NCBI GenBank assembly: GCA_031261005.1
Contig: JAISKF010000040.1
Location: 1-64,000, forward strand
Length of the DNA stretch: 64,000 bases
Reading direction: 5' to 3'
From: Enterobacteriaceae bacterium
GTDB lineage: Bacteria > Pseudomonadota > Gammaproteobacteria > Enterobacterales > Enterobacteriaceae
The position numbers and the translations under genes were made by a program. Shown one piece after another: positions 29,743-39,788 of this stretch. Numbering within the stretch: the first letter of the stretch is position 1; each line of letters begins with the position of its first letter. The notes under the pieces are model-generated. The model was not told the origin of the DNA. It searched no databases and saw only the letters and a list, made by a program, of their open reading frames with translations.

Positions 29743-29795
29743 AGTTGCAGAACAATAGTGACTAAGTCAACCATCTATCTGCTATCAAAGCCGCA

Positions 29796-31100
29796 TTATG
29801 CAGCCGGAGTCTGATTCATCAACTCACTGAATGACATTGCTTTTTCAGTTACTTTAGCTTTAGCCAGCAGCGTTTCTACGGCTTCTTCTTCTAAGGCAAC
29901 GTTACGCATGTTGTTCATCAGTTCGCTGTTCTTATTATAGAACTCAATCACTTCTTGTGGATCTTCATAAGCAGAAGCCATTTCTTCAATCAGTGCGCTA
30001 ACGCGAGCCGGATCTGCTTTCAGTTCGTGTTGACGAATCACTTCGCCTAACAGTAAACCGACCACAACGCGGCGTTTAGCTTGTTCTTCAAACAGTTCGC
30101 GCGGCAGTTGCATTGCTTGTTGTTGATTACCGCCGAAACGCTGTGCAGCTTGTTGACGCAGAACGTCAATTTCGCCGTCGATCAGAGAAACCGGAACATC
30201 AACTTCGTTAGCCTTAATCAGACCATCGATAACTTGAGTTTTAACACGGTTACGGATAGCGCCTTTCAGTTCGCGTTCCATATTTTTACGCACTTCAGCT
30301 TTTAAACCGTCCAGCGTACCGTCGTTCACACCGAAGCGAGAGATGAATTCTGGCGTAAATTCAGGCAATTCACGTTCTTCAACTTTCTTCAGAACGATGT
30401 CGAACTTAGCGGCTTTACCTTTCAGATTTTCTGCATGGTAATCTTCAGGGAAAGTCACATCAATAGCGAATTCTTCACCGGCTTTATGACCAACAACGCC
30501 TTCTTCAAAACCTGGAATCATACGACCTTGACCCATCGCTAATGCGAAGTCAGCCGCTTTACCGCCTTCAAACACTTCACCGTCTACAGAACCGGTGAAA
30601 TCCATTGTTACGCGGTCTTCTGCTGTTGCAGCAGCATCAGTTTCTTTCCAGGTTGCTTGCTGTTTACGCAGCGTGTCCAGCATAGTATCAACGTCAGCAT
30701 CACCAACATCTACGGTTGGTTTTTCTACTTCGATGCTTTCTAAATCTTTCAGTTCAACTTCCGGATACACTTCAAATTCAACTGCATAAGAGAAGTCTTC
30801 ACCCAGTTTGTATTCGCCTGGTACATATTTTGGTGCACCAGCCGGATTAATTTTTTCTTGGATAATGGCATCGATAAAATTACGCTGCATCAGCTCACCC
30901 AACACGTCTTGACGCGCAGAAGCGCCATAACGCTGAGCAATGATGTTCATTGGTACTTTTCCCTTACGGAAACCATCAATACGCACTTTTTTAGCGATAT
31001 CAACTAGCTCTTTTTTTACTGCTACTTCAATCACGTCAGCAGCGACAACGATTGATAGACGGCGCCCTAGGCCCTGAGTTGTTTCAACTGAAACTTGCAT
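29796..31100 (-). CDS. tig: Trigger factor
   Basis: Ribosome-bound chaperone with prolyl isomerase activity. It has 434 residues (E. coli 432). The ribosome-docking signature [17 protein letters not shown] lies at about 43-60; the FKBP-like PPIase domain with [17 protein letters not shown] and [12 protein letters not shown] is at about 160-245; the rest is the helical C-terminal chaperone domain. Order bolA-tig-clpP-clpX-lon is preserved. GAGGTAACAAG precedes the ATG. Confidence 0.98.
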   Translation of the reverse strand: MQVSVETTQGLGRRLSIVVAADVIEVAVKKELVDIAKKVRIDGFRKGKVPMNIIAQRYGASARQDVLGELMQRNFIDAIIQEKINPAGAPKYVPGEYKLGEDFSYAVEFEVYPEVELKDLESIEVEKPTVDVGDADVDTMLDTLRKQQATWKETDAAATAEDRVTMDFTGSVDGEVFEGGKAADFALAMGQGRMIPGFEEGVVGHKAGEEFAIDVTFPEDYHAENLKGKAAKFDIVLKKVEERELPEFTPEFISRFGVNDGTLDGLKAEVRKNMERELKGAIRNRVKTQVIDGLIKANEVDVPVSLIDGEIDVLRQQAAQRFGGNQQQAMQLPRELFEEQAKRRVVVGLLLGEVIRQHELKADPARVSALIEEMASAYEDPQEVIEFYNKNSELMNNMRNVALEEEAVETLLAKAKVTEKAMSFSELMNQTPAA

Positions 31101-31256
31101 CTTGTTACCTCAAAAAATCACAGTGCTCGGTCAACCCCAGAAGCAGTTCAATAAATGCAATGGCATTTTGTTGAACTCGCCACTTAAGACCGGGACGGTT
31201 ATCCAATCCCTTTTGTCAGAAGCATCCCGAATAAAGTCCGGAAAAATAGACGCAGT

Positions 31257-31285
31257 ATTATAGCCGTGCATTGTTGATGAGTCGA
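31257..31285 (-). promoter_or_regulatory. Sigma-70 promoter of tig
   Basis: On the minus strand a perfect -10 TATAAT (31257-31262) has a 17-nt spacer to TCGACT (31280-31285), which matches four of six -35 bases. It gives a leader of about 150 nt before tig. Confidence 0.65.
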
Positions 31286-31394
31286 GAAAAGAGAAAGGTC
31301 AGAGACCAGATAAATCATAATCATTACATGAAATATTGACTCAACACACGATTACTGCATAGCAAAAGGCATAAAAATTCAATGGTAATGATAA

Positions 31395-31697
31395 TTAATG
31401 ACCGCCTTTGCAGACTGGTGAATCTGGCACATTATCCTGCTGAACCTGCCATTCTTGCGGCGTATACGTGTGTAATGCCAGCGCATGAATCTGCTGTTGC
31501 ATCTCTTGTGCCAGTAATTGATAAATCATCTGATGCCGCTGGACCGAACGCTTACCGGCAAACACCTCAGAGACAATCACCACTCTAAAGTGGCTTTCCG
31601 AACCAGCAGGAACATGGTGTTGATGGCTTTCATTTACTACTTCCAAAAAAACAGGAGATAAAACTGTCAACTTTTGTTCAATTGTTTGTTGCATCAT
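31395..31697 (-). CDS. bolA: BolA family transcriptional/iron-cluster regulator
   Basis: A 100-residue BolA protein (E. coli 105), a stress morphogene that also pairs with monothiol glutaredoxins to handle Fe-S clusters. Conserved features are LEVVNESHQHHVPAGSESHFRVV, the FAGKRSVQRHQMIYQLLAQEM helix with the cluster-ligand histidine, and IHALALHTYTPQEW. It lies upstream of tig in the same direction and divergent from yajG, as in E. coli. Confidence 0.95.
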   Translation of the reverse strand: MMQQTIEQKLTVLSPVFLEVVNESHQHHVPAGSESHFRVVIVSEVFAGKRSVQRHQMIYQLLAQEMQQQIHALALHTYTPQEWQVQQDNVPDSPVCKGGH

Positions 31698-32024
31698 AAA
31701 ATTATTTATTCCGTAGCTATTTCAGGCTCACCAATAATAACGGCTTTTGCCGTAAATGAATAAAAAACAGCAATCATGCGATAAAACCAGCTTAACTCAC
31801 CTGAATTTCATTTTATTCCTCTTCACCCTAACCCAAGCAATGATATGATACAGCGGTTTTATCCCCGTGCATTTCTCGGCGCTGTAAAGGATAAAATGTG
31901 CGATTACATCACATTGAAGTTGAACTAATTAGCGATTAATCGGATCTTAACATTCAGGTGGTTATTAACATTAACAACCATCAATAGATATATGGATTAT
32001 TAATTGAATTTAAAGGGTTTTACT
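31698..32024. promoter_or_regulatory. bolA/yajG divergent promoter region
   Basis: A 327-bp non-coding region between divergent genes. AAAGGG before 32025 is the yajG ribosome site. A CRP-like string near 31899 (TGTGCGATTACATCACA) has the wrong spacing and was not accepted. No other clear operator was seen. Confidence 0.4.
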
Positions 32025-32618
32025 GTGAAAAAAACGACCATACTCCAACACATTCTGTTTTCATTACTGGCCGTATTTATTTTGGCTGGTTGTACGCATA
32101 CCAATACGCTGGACATCAATCCGGCGATCAGCCTGCCTCAGCAAGATCAGACACTTATGGGTGCGACCATCAGCCTGACCAGTGCTGATCTGCGTCAAAG
32201 CAACGCCTTAGCTAAAGTAAACCGTGAAGGTCAATTAGTAACGCTGACACCATCACGCGATATTCGTTTCTTATTGCAGGAAGCGTTAGAGAAACAAGTT
32301 CGTGCGCGCGGCTACATGGTCGGACCGGAAGGTAGCGTCAACGTTCAAGTAGTGATTAATAATCTGTTTGCGGACGTACAAGAAGGCGATCTGCGTTACA
32401 ACATCATCACTAAAATCGATATTTCGATTATCTGCCAGTCCAAAAATGGCAAACAGCAGACGAAAAACTTCCGTTCTACCCATAACGACAAAGGTGCATT
32501 CTCTGCAACTAACAAAAATATCCAGAAAGTAGTTAATGATGCGTTAGCTGACCTTATTAATGAAATGGCTGAGGACACCAGTATCAGTGACTTTATTCGT
32601 CAAAATGCACGCGGATAA
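32025..32618 (+). CDS. yajG: Lipoprotein YajG
   Basis: A 197-residue outer-membrane-type lipoprotein of the YajG family, function unknown. From the GTG start the signal peptide ends in the lipobox ILAGC with Cys23. TLMGATISLTSADLRQ, LTPSRDIRFLLQEALEKQVRARGYMVGP and EDTSISDFIRQNAR match E. coli YajG closely. GTG at 32025 is chosen because AAAGGG lies 7 nt upstream; an in-frame TTG at 32004 has no such site. Its stop is 49 nt before ampG. Confidence 0.92.
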   Translation: MKKTTILQHILFSLLAVFILAGCTHTNTLDINPAISLPQQDQTLMGATISLTSADLRQSNALAKVNREGQLVTLTPSRDIRFLLQEALEKQVRARGYMVGPEGSVNVQVVINNLFADVQEGDLRYNIITKIDISIICQSKNGKQQTKNFRSTHNDKGAFSATNKNIQKVVNDALADLINEMAEDTSISDFIRQNARG

Positions 32619-32669
32619 TTCAGCACATTATTATTGCCAATTCCCCTGCTTTTTATCGGCAGGGGTAAC

Positions 32670-34160
32670 ATGTCTATGACTTCTCCTTATCTCCAGATTT
32701 TCACCCAACGCAATACCGCAGTATTACTGCTGCTTGGCTTTGCCTCTGGTTTGCCGCTGGCGCTGACTTCCGGCACGTTACAAGCATGGATGACGGTTGC
32801 CGGACTTGATTTAACCACTATCGGTTTTTTCTCGTTGGTCGGTCAGGCTTATGTTTTTAAATTTCTCTGGTCACCATTAATGGATCGCTACAGCCTGCCT
32901 TTTCTTGGTCGGCGTCGCGGCTGGATACTGTTAACTCAAATCGCGCTAGTAATATTGATTTTTGCCATTGGCTGCCTGAATCCGCAAAGTGATTTATGGC
33001 TGATGGCAATACTCGCCGTGCTGATTGCTTTTTTCTCCGCTTCACAAGACATTGTATTTGATGCCTACAAAACCGATATTTTAAGCGCCGATCAACGCGG
33101 AAACGGCGCAGCAATTTCGGTACTGGGTTATCGCTTGGCGATGCTGGTTTCCGGTGGTTTAGCGTTATGGCTCGCACACTATTATCTTGGCTGGCGTTCA
33201 ACTTATTGGTTGATGTCACTGCTGATGGTGATCGGTATTTTGGCAACGTTATGGGCGAAAGAACCGGAAACAGCTATTACGACACCGCGCACCATTGAAC
33301 AAGCTATTGTTGAACCACTGAAAGATTTTTTTTGCCGTAATAATGCGTGGCTGATCCTGCTGCTAATCGTGTTATACAAAATGGGCGATGCGTTTGCAGG
33401 TAGTCTCAGCACGACTTTTCTGATCCGCGGCATTGGTTTTAATGCGGGTGAAGTTGGGCTAATCAATAAAACCTTTGGACTATTTGCCACCATTGTCGGC
33501 GTGCTGATTGGCGGTATCTTAATGCAGCGCTTAACGCTATTTCGTGCGTTGATGCTGTTTGGCATTTTACAAGCGGTATCTAACTTCGGTTACTGGATTT
33601 TAGCGGTAACGGATAAAAATATCGTCACGATGGGCAGTGCTATTTTTTTAGAGAATCTGTGCGGCGGCATGGGAACAGCAGCTTTTGTTGCTCTGCTGAT
33701 GACACTATGTAATAAGTCTTTTTCAGCGACTCAATTTGCACTGTTATCTGCATTATCTGCGGTAGGTCGAGTTTATGTGGGTCCCGTTGCTGGTTGGTTT
33801 GTTGAACATTACGACTGGGCATCGTTCTATCTATTTACGATTGCAATGGCATTACCCGGTTTGCTGCTGCTCGCCATTTGCCGCCAAACACTGGAATATA
33901 CGCAGCAAACCAATCAATTCCTGCCGCGCCGTTATTTCTCGCGCCAGTATCAATCCGCTATTCGGTTAGTCATTTGCGGTATTGTGCTATTAGGTTTCTG
34001 GCTGATATTACTGTTCTGCTCTGCTAATGAATTCAGCGCATTCTATTACCTGAAAGAAACGCTGCTGAATATCGGCGGATTGCTCTGTTTGATGGGCATG
34101 TTGCTGGGCTGCTTGCTGGATTATTATGCCATTCGGCGCAACGCAAAAGCCGAAAGCTAA
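32670..34160 (+). CDS. ampG: Muropeptide permease AmpG
   Basis: Inner-membrane MFS transporter that imports GlcNAc-anhydroMurNAc peptides for peptidoglycan recycling. It has 496 residues (E. coli 491) and 12-14 membrane segments. Very conserved blocks are LLLGFASGLPLALTSGTLQAWM, VFKFLWSPLMDRY, CSASQDIVFDAYKTD-type (here FSASQDIVFDAYKTD), GGMGTAAFVALLMTLCNKSFSATQFALLSALSAVGRV. The ATG at 32670 follows AGGGG; an earlier in-frame TTG is not supported. In E. coli cyoABCDE lies beyond ampG; here it is absent. Confidence 0.96.
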   Translation: MSMTSPYLQIFTQRNTAVLLLLGFASGLPLALTSGTLQAWMTVAGLDLTTIGFFSLVGQAYVFKFLWSPLMDRYSLPFLGRRRGWILLTQIALVILIFAIGCLNPQSDLWLMAILAVLIAFFSASQDIVFDAYKTDILSADQRGNGAAISVLGYRLAMLVSGGLALWLAHYYLGWRSTYWLMSLLMVIGILATLWAKEPETAITTPRTIEQAIVEPLKDFFCRNNAWLILLLIVLYKMGDAFAGSLSTTFLIRGIGFNAGEVGLINKTFGLFATIVGVLIGGILMQRLTLFRALMLFGILQAVSNFGYWILAVTDKNIVTMGSAIFLENLCGGMGTAAFVALLMTLCNKSFSATQFALLSALSAVGRVYVGPVAGWFVEHYDWASFYLFTIAMALPGLLLLAICRQTLEYTQQTNQFLPRRYFSRQYQSAIRLVICGIVLLGFWLILLFCSANEFSAFYYLKETLLNIGGLLCLMGMLLGCLLDYYAIRRNAKAES

Positions 34161-34180
34161 TCTCAATTTTTTCAGGTTAA

Positions 34181-34403
34181 TTAACCTGAGCTTCGGATAA
34201 AAATCATATTATTACGATAAATTTCAAAGAATTATATGATTCCTCGTAGGGCGGCAATCTACCGCCCGTGAACCCGCCGCGTTGTTAATGCGGGCGACAG
34301 GTTGTCGCCTCTACGGTAAAACTAGTGTTATTTCAATTGGTTATTTCTTATCAATCAATTAACCTGTTATTTTCGCCGTTTCCCTATCCAAACCTAAGGT
34401 TAA
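34181..34403 (+). repeat. MITE-like hairpin repeat, copy 6 (complete)
   Basis: A full 223-bp copy from TTAACCTGAGCTTCGGATAA to TCCAAACCTAAGGTTAA. It contains the hairpin GGGCGGCAATCTACCGCCC, the second one GCGGGCGACAGGTTGTCGCC, and a longer right arm than copy 4. AGGTTAATTAACCT straddles its left end, and TTAATT flanks both sides, which could be a target duplication. It fills the gap between convergent ampG and yajQ. Confidence 0.88.
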
Positions 34404-34406
34404 TTA

Positions 34407-34898
34407 TTAATCACGAAAATTATTAAACTGAAACGGCTGACCTAATTCACCGTTTTTTACCAGCGCCATCACACCTTGCAGATCATCACGGGATTTACCG
34501 GTAACGCGCACTTGATCGCCCTGAATCTGCGTCTGAACTTTTAGCTTACTGTCTTTCACCAGTTTAATAATTTTCTTCGCGATGTCGCCCTCAATGCCTT
34601 GCTTTAGTTTCACATCAACACTGTAGGTTTTACCGCTGTGCAGCATATTTTCTGGAATCTCCATCGCTCCGCCGTCAATACCGCGTTTCGACAGCTTATC
34701 GCGCAGAATATCCAGCAATTGCTGCACTTGGAATTCGGATTCACTGGAAACTTTAATACTTTCATTTTTTTCATTCAGCTCAAAGCTGGCAGGAACATTG
34801 CGGAAATCCCAGCGATTAGTCAATTCGCGGCTGGCATTTTCCACCGCATTACGAACTTCCGGCATATCAATTTCAGAAACAATATCGAAAGATGGCAT
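34407..34898 (-). CDS. yajQ: Nucleotide-binding protein YajQ
   Basis: A 163-residue YajQ/UPF0234 protein with two ferredoxin-like halves. Members bind cyclic di-GMP or nucleotides in some species. [32 protein letters not shown] is the family N-terminus, and [20 protein letters not shown] the C-terminal block. The stop lies 4 nt from the end of a hairpin repeat. In E. coli panE lies between yajQ and yajL; here it is absent. Confidence 0.95.
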   Translation of the reverse strand: MPSFDIVSEIDMPEVRNAVENASRELTNRWDFRNVPASFELNEKNESIKVSSESEFQVQQLLDILRDKLSKRGIDGGAMEIPENMLHSGKTYSVDVKLKQGIEGDIAKKIIKLVKDSKLKVQTQIQGDQVRVTGKSRDDLQGVMALVKNGELGQPFQFNNFRD

Positions 34899-35009
34899 AT
34901 CTTCTTCCTTTAGACTTAGAAATGATGGATATAATGCTATATATAATACCCGTTATATCCCGTTCGGGCGACAATCTGATTAATCAAACAAATAATAAAG
35001 GAACACATT

Positions 35010-35597
35010 ATGACACCAAGAGCGTTAGTCTGTCTGGCTCACGGCAGTGAAGAAACCGAAGCAGTCACCACTATCGACCTGTTGGTGCGCGGCGGTATTA
35101 AAGTGACTACCGCCAGTGTCGAGGGAAATGGTTGCCTCAATATTGTCTGCTCACGCGGCGTTAAACTGGTTGCTGATTATCCGCTGGTGGAAGTCGTCGA
35201 TCAGCTTTTTGATGTGGTCGTACTTCCCGGCGGCGTGAAAGGCGCTGAATGTTTTCGCGATAGCCCGCTACTTGTTGAACGAGTACGTCAAACGCAGATG
35301 AGCGGCAATATTGTTGCTGCGATTTGTGCTGCACCAGCGCTGATATTAGAACATCACAACCTGTTTCCGCTGGGCAATATGGCAGTGAATCCGGGATTTA
35401 AGCATCTAATCCCTGAGAATAAATGGGTTGATCGCCGCGTAAATTTTGATCCCAGAGTTAATCTGATCACCAGTCAGGGACCGGGAACAGCGATTGATTT
35501 CGGGCTAAAAATTATTGAATTGCTGGTAAGCAGAGAAAAAGCCGCAGAAGTCGCTGAACAGTTTATTGTGGCACAAGGTATCTATGCTTATATTTAA
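35010..35597 (+). CDS. yajL: DJ-1/PfpI protein YajL
   Basis: A 195-residue DJ-1 family protein linked to oxidative and carbonyl stress protection (chaperone, glyoxalase or deglycase activities are debated). The nucleophilic Cys106 in VAAICAAPA and the acid near Glu15/16 in HGSEETEAV are present, and [15 protein letters not shown] is the family block. It is divergent from yajQ across 111 bp. AAAGGAACACATT provides its ribosome site. Confidence 0.94.
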   Translation: MTPRALVCLAHGSEETEAVTTIDLLVRGGIKVTTASVEGNGCLNIVCSRGVKLVADYPLVEVVDQLFDVVVLPGGVKGAECFRDSPLLVERVRQTQMSGNIVAAICAAPALILEHHNLFPLGNMAVNPGFKHLIPENKWVDRRVNFDPRVNLITSQGPGTAIDFGLKIIELLVSREKAAEVAEQFIVAQGIYAYI

Positions 35598-35619
35598 TTT
35601 GATTTATTAGTCTTCATTA

Positions 35620-35690
35620 CTCTTCGTAGATACTGTTTTTCCAGATACTCAGCAAAACGGTATCTACAAATTATTATTTATCACCATATC
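35620..35690 (+). repeat. Repeat relative with replaced hairpin core
   Basis: After yajL, GTAGATACTGTTTT (35626-35639) pairs with AAAACGGTATCTAC (35654-35667), one wobble, around a 14-nt loop. The right flank CTACAAATTATTATTTAT equals that of the MITE-like family, but the GC core is gone and replaced by an unrelated stem. It may act as the yajL terminator. Confidence 0.65.
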
Positions 35691-36218
35691 AGTTCCTTTC
35701 TCCAGCTCTGAATTAATTACACATTTAAATATAATTAGAAACATAATATTACAATTGAAACAATATAAAACATATTTAAATATTATTTCATCTAAATATG
35801 CAAATAAGAAACAATTAGAAATAAAAAAACATAAATCAACCAAAAGAGCATTTATTAACAATAAAAGCACTTTAAGATAAAAATTTTAATTATTACAAAT
35901 AAGTGTCATTTATTTTTATTAAACATCATAAGATTATGTTGAATTAAATTTACATAACCATACAAATAAAAATAGAGAAATAAATACAAATAATTTATTT
36001 AAAATCAATACGATAATCACATTAAGTAAAATATAAAAAAACACAAAAATATTTCACTGAAACAGTTTGTTTATGTTTTACTAATTTACTTACATTTTAT
36101 CCTTACTAAAAAATGAACTTAATAGCTAAGCTCAGGGAACGTAAAGAAAAGCAGTACAAGGTAGTTATCATTTGGTAATTACTAATACGTTTAACCTCAC
36201 CTCATAGGATTTGTACTT
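35690..36218 (+). promoter_or_regulatory. Long AT-rich porin leader region
   Basis: More than 500 bp of extremely AT-rich DNA before the porin gene. Such regions upstream of ompF/ompC hold OmpR-P sites; TTTACTAATTTACTTACATT at about 36077-36096 has an OmpR-like look but only partial consensus. AGGATTTGTACTT precedes the ATG. No small ORF with a convincing start was seen. An antisense regulator such as MicF was looked for but not recognised. Confidence 0.45.
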
Positions 36219-37361
36219 ATGAAAAAAGTATTAGCGATTTTAATTCCAGCACTACTGGCAGCAGGCGCAGCCAATGCGGCTGAAATCTATAATAAAGACG
36301 GCAGCAAACTGAACCTTTACGGTAAATTTGATGCTGAACACTATTTCTCTTCTGATGATAGCCAAAACGGTGATGCGACTTATGCTCGTTTCGGTATCAA
36401 AGCTGAAACTCAAATTAACCAAAGCCTGATCGGTTATGGTCGTTGGGAATATAACATCAAATCTGATAATGCAGAAGGCGGCAGCGGTGACAGCCACAAT
36501 AGCTACTCTCGTTTAGCTTATGCTGGTTTAAAACACGATATTGCTGGTTCATTTGATTATGGTCGTAACTACGGCGTTATCTATGACATCGGCGGCTGGA
36601 CCGACGTTCTGCCTGAATTCGGCGGCGATACTGTTACCTTAGCTGATAACTTTATGACTCAGCGTGCTAATGGTTTAGCAACTTATCGTAATACCGATTT
36701 CTTCGGTTTAGTTGATGGCTTGAATTTTGCCGTTCAGTATCAAGGCAAAAATGACAGCAGCAATTGTACTGAAGGCTGTACTCAAAACGGCAGAAACAAA
36801 ATCTCCAAACAAAATGGTGACGGTTGGGGTATTTCCAGTACTTATGACTTAGGCATGGGTTTAAGTTTAGGTGCGGCATACACCTCATCTGATCGTACTC
36901 TTCAACAGCAAAAAGCTGGCGATAGTAAAATCAATAACACCGCAGGCGGTGATAAAGCTGATGCCTGGACTGCAGGTGTGAAATATGAAGATTACGGCAT
37001 TTATCTGGCAGCAATGTATGCAGAAACCCGTAATATGACACCTTTCGGTGATAGCGACGGCATTGCAAACAAAGCGCAAAACTATGAACTGGTTGCTCAA
37101 TATACCTTTGACTTCGGTCTACAACCATCTCTGGCTTACCTGCAATCAAAAGCTAAAGATCTGAACAACACCAATGGTCGTTATGACGATAGCCAAGACA
37201 TCGGCAGATATGTTGATGTTGGTTTAACTCAGTTCTTCAATAAAAATATCTCTGCTTTCGTTGATTATAAAATCAACCTGTTAGACAACAACGCATTCAC
37301 TGCGGCTAACGGTATCTCAACTGACAATATCGTTGCTACTGGTTTCGTTTATCAGTTCTAA
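36219..37361 (+). CDS. OmpC/OmpF-type general porin
   Basis: Trimeric outer-membrane diffusion porin of 380 residues. The signal peptide is 1-20 (AGAANA/A), the mature start [19 protein letters not shown] is classical, loop 3 carries the PEFGGD constriction motif, and the protein ends FVYQF with the terminal Phe needed for BamA assembly. Oddity: it has a cysteine pair, C183 and C187 (NCTEGC), in a surface loop after strand ITs FAVQY; OmpC/F/PhoE usually have no cysteine. Which of ompC, ompF or ompN it corresponds to cannot be decided. It lies between yajL and thiI, not an E. coli porin site. Confidence 0.95.
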   Translation: MKKVLAILIPALLAAGAANAAEIYNKDGSKLNLYGKFDAEHYFSSDDSQNGDATYARFGIKAETQINQSLIGYGRWEYNIKSDNAEGGSGDSHNSYSRLAYAGLKHDIAGSFDYGRNYGVIYDIGGWTDVLPEFGGDTVTLADNFMTQRANGLATYRNTDFFGLVDGLNFAVQYQGKNDSSNCTEGCTQNGRNKISKQNGDGWGISSTYDLGMGLSLGAAYTSSDRTLQQQKAGDSKINNTAGGDKADAWTAGVKYEDYGIYLAAMYAETRNMTPFGDSDGIANKAQNYELVAQYTFDFGLQPSLAYLQSKAKDLNNTNGRYDDSQDIGRYVDVGLTQFFNKNISAFVDYKINLLDNNAFTAANGISTDNIVATGFVYQF

Positions 37362-37406
37362 TGGTATCTGTTACATGGGCGGATAATATTCGCCCATGCG
37401 ATAAAT

Positions 37407-37449
37407 AAAAAAACGCACCAGCGAATACTTTTTTCTGGTGCGTTTTTTT
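37407..37449. terminator. Porin terminator
   Basis: ACGCACCAG (37413-37421) pairs with CTGGTGCGT (37435-37443), preceded by an A-run and followed by seven T. It is bidirectional in sequence and strong for the porin gene. Confidence 0.9.
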
Positions 37450-37480
37450 ATTGAAGAATGAGATCGATAAAATTAAGGAA

Positions 37481-37637
37481 TCTGAGCTGTGGATAAGAAA
37501 TTATATTTTTACATTAAATTTCAAATAATTATGTAATTTCCCGTAGGGGCGACAATCTGTCGCCCGTGAACCCTCTGCGTTGTTAATGCGAACGGCAGAT
37601 TCCCTGTCTCTACTTATTATCCAAGCCTGAGTTAAGG
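37481..37637 (+). repeat. MITE-like hairpin repeat, copy 7
   Basis: From AATCTGAGCTGTGGATAAG to CTTATTATCCAAGCCTGAGTTAAGG, with hairpin GGGCGACAATCTGTCGCCC at about 37545 and CTGCGTTGTTAATGCG. The right inverted end overlaps the thiI stop codon (37632-37634), so the element supplies the end of that gene. Confidence 0.85.
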
Positions 37638-39080
37638 ACGATAAACCTTAATATTGCTATAACCTTGCTCCAACAAGTAAAGCGCCTGTAACCGACTCAT
37701 CACGCCGCGATCACAATACAACAAATAGTTTTTTGATTTATCCAGTTCGCTAAAGGCACTGCTCAATTTATAGAACGGAATATGCTGCACAGTAACATCA
37801 GTCAGTTGCAGCGGTGTGCTTTCGTAATCTTCTGATGAGCGAATATCGATAATCACATCATTACTGCCAAACGCGGCAACAGTTTCTACTTCTGTCACTT
37901 GCTGCTGTGCCTGTTCAGCGATCTGCCGAATATCCATATTCACCGCTTCGTCTACCACGCGCTTGAGAATATCGAAATCAAACTTCGCCTCTTCCGCTTC
38001 GATCTTCGCTTTCACTGCTTTAACTGTCGGACTTTTTGAAATTACACCGCAGAACTCAGGCATCGTTTTAGCGAAATCTTCCGTACCAATCTGGCGCGCC
38101 ATATTGATAATGTGCTCTTTATCATGGGAGATCAGCGGACGCAGAATCAACGTATCTGAAGCGTTATCAATCAAGCGTAAGTTAGTCAGTGTTTGGCTGG
38201 ACACCTGCCCTAACGCTTCACCAGTGACAATCGCCTGAACACCATAACGTTCAGCAATCGCGGAAGAGGCTCTGACCATCATGCGTTTCAACACGACGCC
38301 CATTTGCCCGTCTTCTACTTTTTCTAAAATTTCACCGACAACTGGCGCAAAATCAACAGCGATAAAGCGGACTTTATGCGAGCTGCCAAAACGACTCCAG
38401 ATATAGTGCGCGACTTGCTTCACACCAATTTCATGCGTTGCGCCGCCTAAATTAAAGAAACAGTAATGCACTCGACAACCGCGACGCATCAACATATAGC
38501 TGGATACGCCGGAATCAAACCCGCCGGAAATCAGAGAAAGCACATCTTCCTGCGTACCGATGGGGAAACCGCCTAAACCCTCATAACGAGCCTGCACCAT
38601 AATCAGGCGATCATCTTCAATTTCCAGACGCACAGTAACTTGCGGCTTAGTTAAATTAACTTTGGCTGATTCAATATGCTGATTTAACCCACCGCCGACA
38701 TAGCGCTCTACATCTTGAGAATTAAAAGACTGCTTACCGCGCCGTTTAACTCGCACGCTAAATGTTTTGCCTTCTAATTGATCCCTGAAATTGGCGAGTG
38801 TCTGCTCAAAAATATCATGAAGATCAGTGTACTGGCTTTCGTCCACTTCAAGAATATGGTGAATACCGGGAATGCGTGTCAGCGCATCTCGAATAATCGG
38901 CGCATCTGCTGCATCTTTGATTCTGACTTCCAAAAAATCCCAATGACGGATAACAGCACACTCGTCAATCTGCTGCCGTAATACATTACGGACGTTTCCA
39001 GTGAGTATTTTGATAAAACGCGTGCGGACGGACTGGCTTTTAATCGTAATTTCAGGGAACAGCTTAATAATAAACTTCAT
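37632..39080 (-). CDS. thiI: tRNA 4-thiouridine synthase / thiamine sulfur carrier ThiI
   Basis: Makes s4U at position 8 of tRNA and passes sulfur to ThiS for thiazole synthesis. It has 482 residues, as in E. coli. Domains: ferredoxin-like and THUMP (about 1-165, with [15 protein letters not shown]), PP-loop SGGFDS at 185-190, and a C-terminal rhodanese domain with the persulfide Cys456 in [11 protein letters not shown]; the disulfide partner lies in MPEFCGV. All catalytic parts are present although the last codons lie in a repeat end. ThiL, a later thiamine step, is at 46.4 kb. Confidence 0.97.
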   Translation of the reverse strand: MKFIIKLFPEITIKSQSVRTRFIKILTGNVRNVLRQQIDECAVIRHWDFLEVRIKDAADAPIIRDALTRIPGIHHILEVDESQYTDLHDIFEQTLANFRDQLEGKTFSVRVKRRGKQSFNSQDVERYVGGGLNQHIESAKVNLTKPQVTVRLEIEDDRLIMVQARYEGLGGFPIGTQEDVLSLISGGFDSGVSSYMLMRRGCRVHYCFFNLGGATHEIGVKQVAHYIWSRFGSSHKVRFIAVDFAPVVGEILEKVEDGQMGVVLKRMMVRASSAIAERYGVQAIVTGEALGQVSSQTLTNLRLIDNASDTLILRPLISHDKEHIINMARQIGTEDFAKTMPEFCGVISKSPTVKAVKAKIEAEEAKFDFDILKRVVDEAVNMDIRQIAEQAQQQVTEVETVAAFGSNDVIIDIRSSEDYESTPLQLTDVTVQHIPFYKLSSAFSELDKSKNYLLYCDRGVMSRLQALYLLEQGYSNIKVYRP

Positions 39081-39536
39081 GATAGTTGCGAATACTTACG
39101 GTAGTTAGGAGAAATAAAAAGGCGCGTTACCCAATAATTTTAACGATACCAGTATGTTGACAGAGTATTGAAGAATCATGGGCATAGACATTTTCTGGGC
39201 GAGGAGTATACACCGTGAAAAGCAACTGGCGTACTAAATTATGACTCACTAATCCTGTCGGATTATTGTTACTTGCTGGCTACATTATTTGCCATATCTG
39301 TTTGCCATATCAACGAGCCGTTATTCATATTTATTTAGTGCCCACTCGATACTTACGCATCATAGTCTCATCATCGTTAAAATGTTAATATTATGTACAA
39401 GCGCACAAATTCACCGTCAAAAACCGTTCTTCTACACTATTTAGTGGTAAACTTTGACACAATATTCGTTATGCCCGTCATCTTGAAAACGGTTGGGTAT
39501 ATCACCAGCAACATTTAATCGAATCTACTAATTTAT
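39081..39536. promoter_or_regulatory. thiI/xseB divergent region with short repeat
   Basis: A 456-bp non-coding gap holding both divergent promoters. At 39470-39501 lies a 32-bp copy of the TATACCC-type repeat (TATGCCCGTCATCTTG…GGTTGGGTATA), a collapsed form of the copy at 24924. Nothing else is recognisable. Confidence 0.5.
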
Positions 39537-39788
39537 ATGCCCAAAATACCCAAAAAAGCACCGCAGCCTGCCAGCTTTGAAACTGCACTTAGTGAACTGG
39601 AACAAATAGTTAATCGTCTTGAAAGCGGTGATTTGCCGCTGGAAGATGCGTTAAATGAGTTCGAGCGCGGTATCCAGATTGCGCGTCAAAGTCAGCAACA
39701 GTTACAACAAGCGGAACAACGCGTACAAATTCTGTTAAATAGTGACGCGCAAGCAGCATTATCGCCTTTTAATGCGGACGAAGCCTGA
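39537..39788 (+). CDS. xseB: Exodeoxyribonuclease VII small subunit
   Basis: An 83-residue small subunit of ExoVII, which degrades single-stranded DNA with XseA. The helical [34 protein letters not shown] is the family core. It is first in xseB-ispA-dxs; its stop overlaps the ispA ATG by one base (TGATG). Confidence 0.96.
   Translation: MPKIPKKAPQPASFETALSELEQIVNRLESGDLPLEDALNEFERGIQIARQSQQQLQQAEQRVQILLNSDAQAALSPFNADEA

Noticed and set aside
31381-31400. Fur box at the bolA 3' end
   Set aside because: GGTAATGATAATTAATG has some GATAAT character but too few matches and lies at the end of a gene, not at a promoter.
31899-31916. CRP site before yajG
   Set aside because: TGTG…TCACA is one base too long between the half-sites for CRP.
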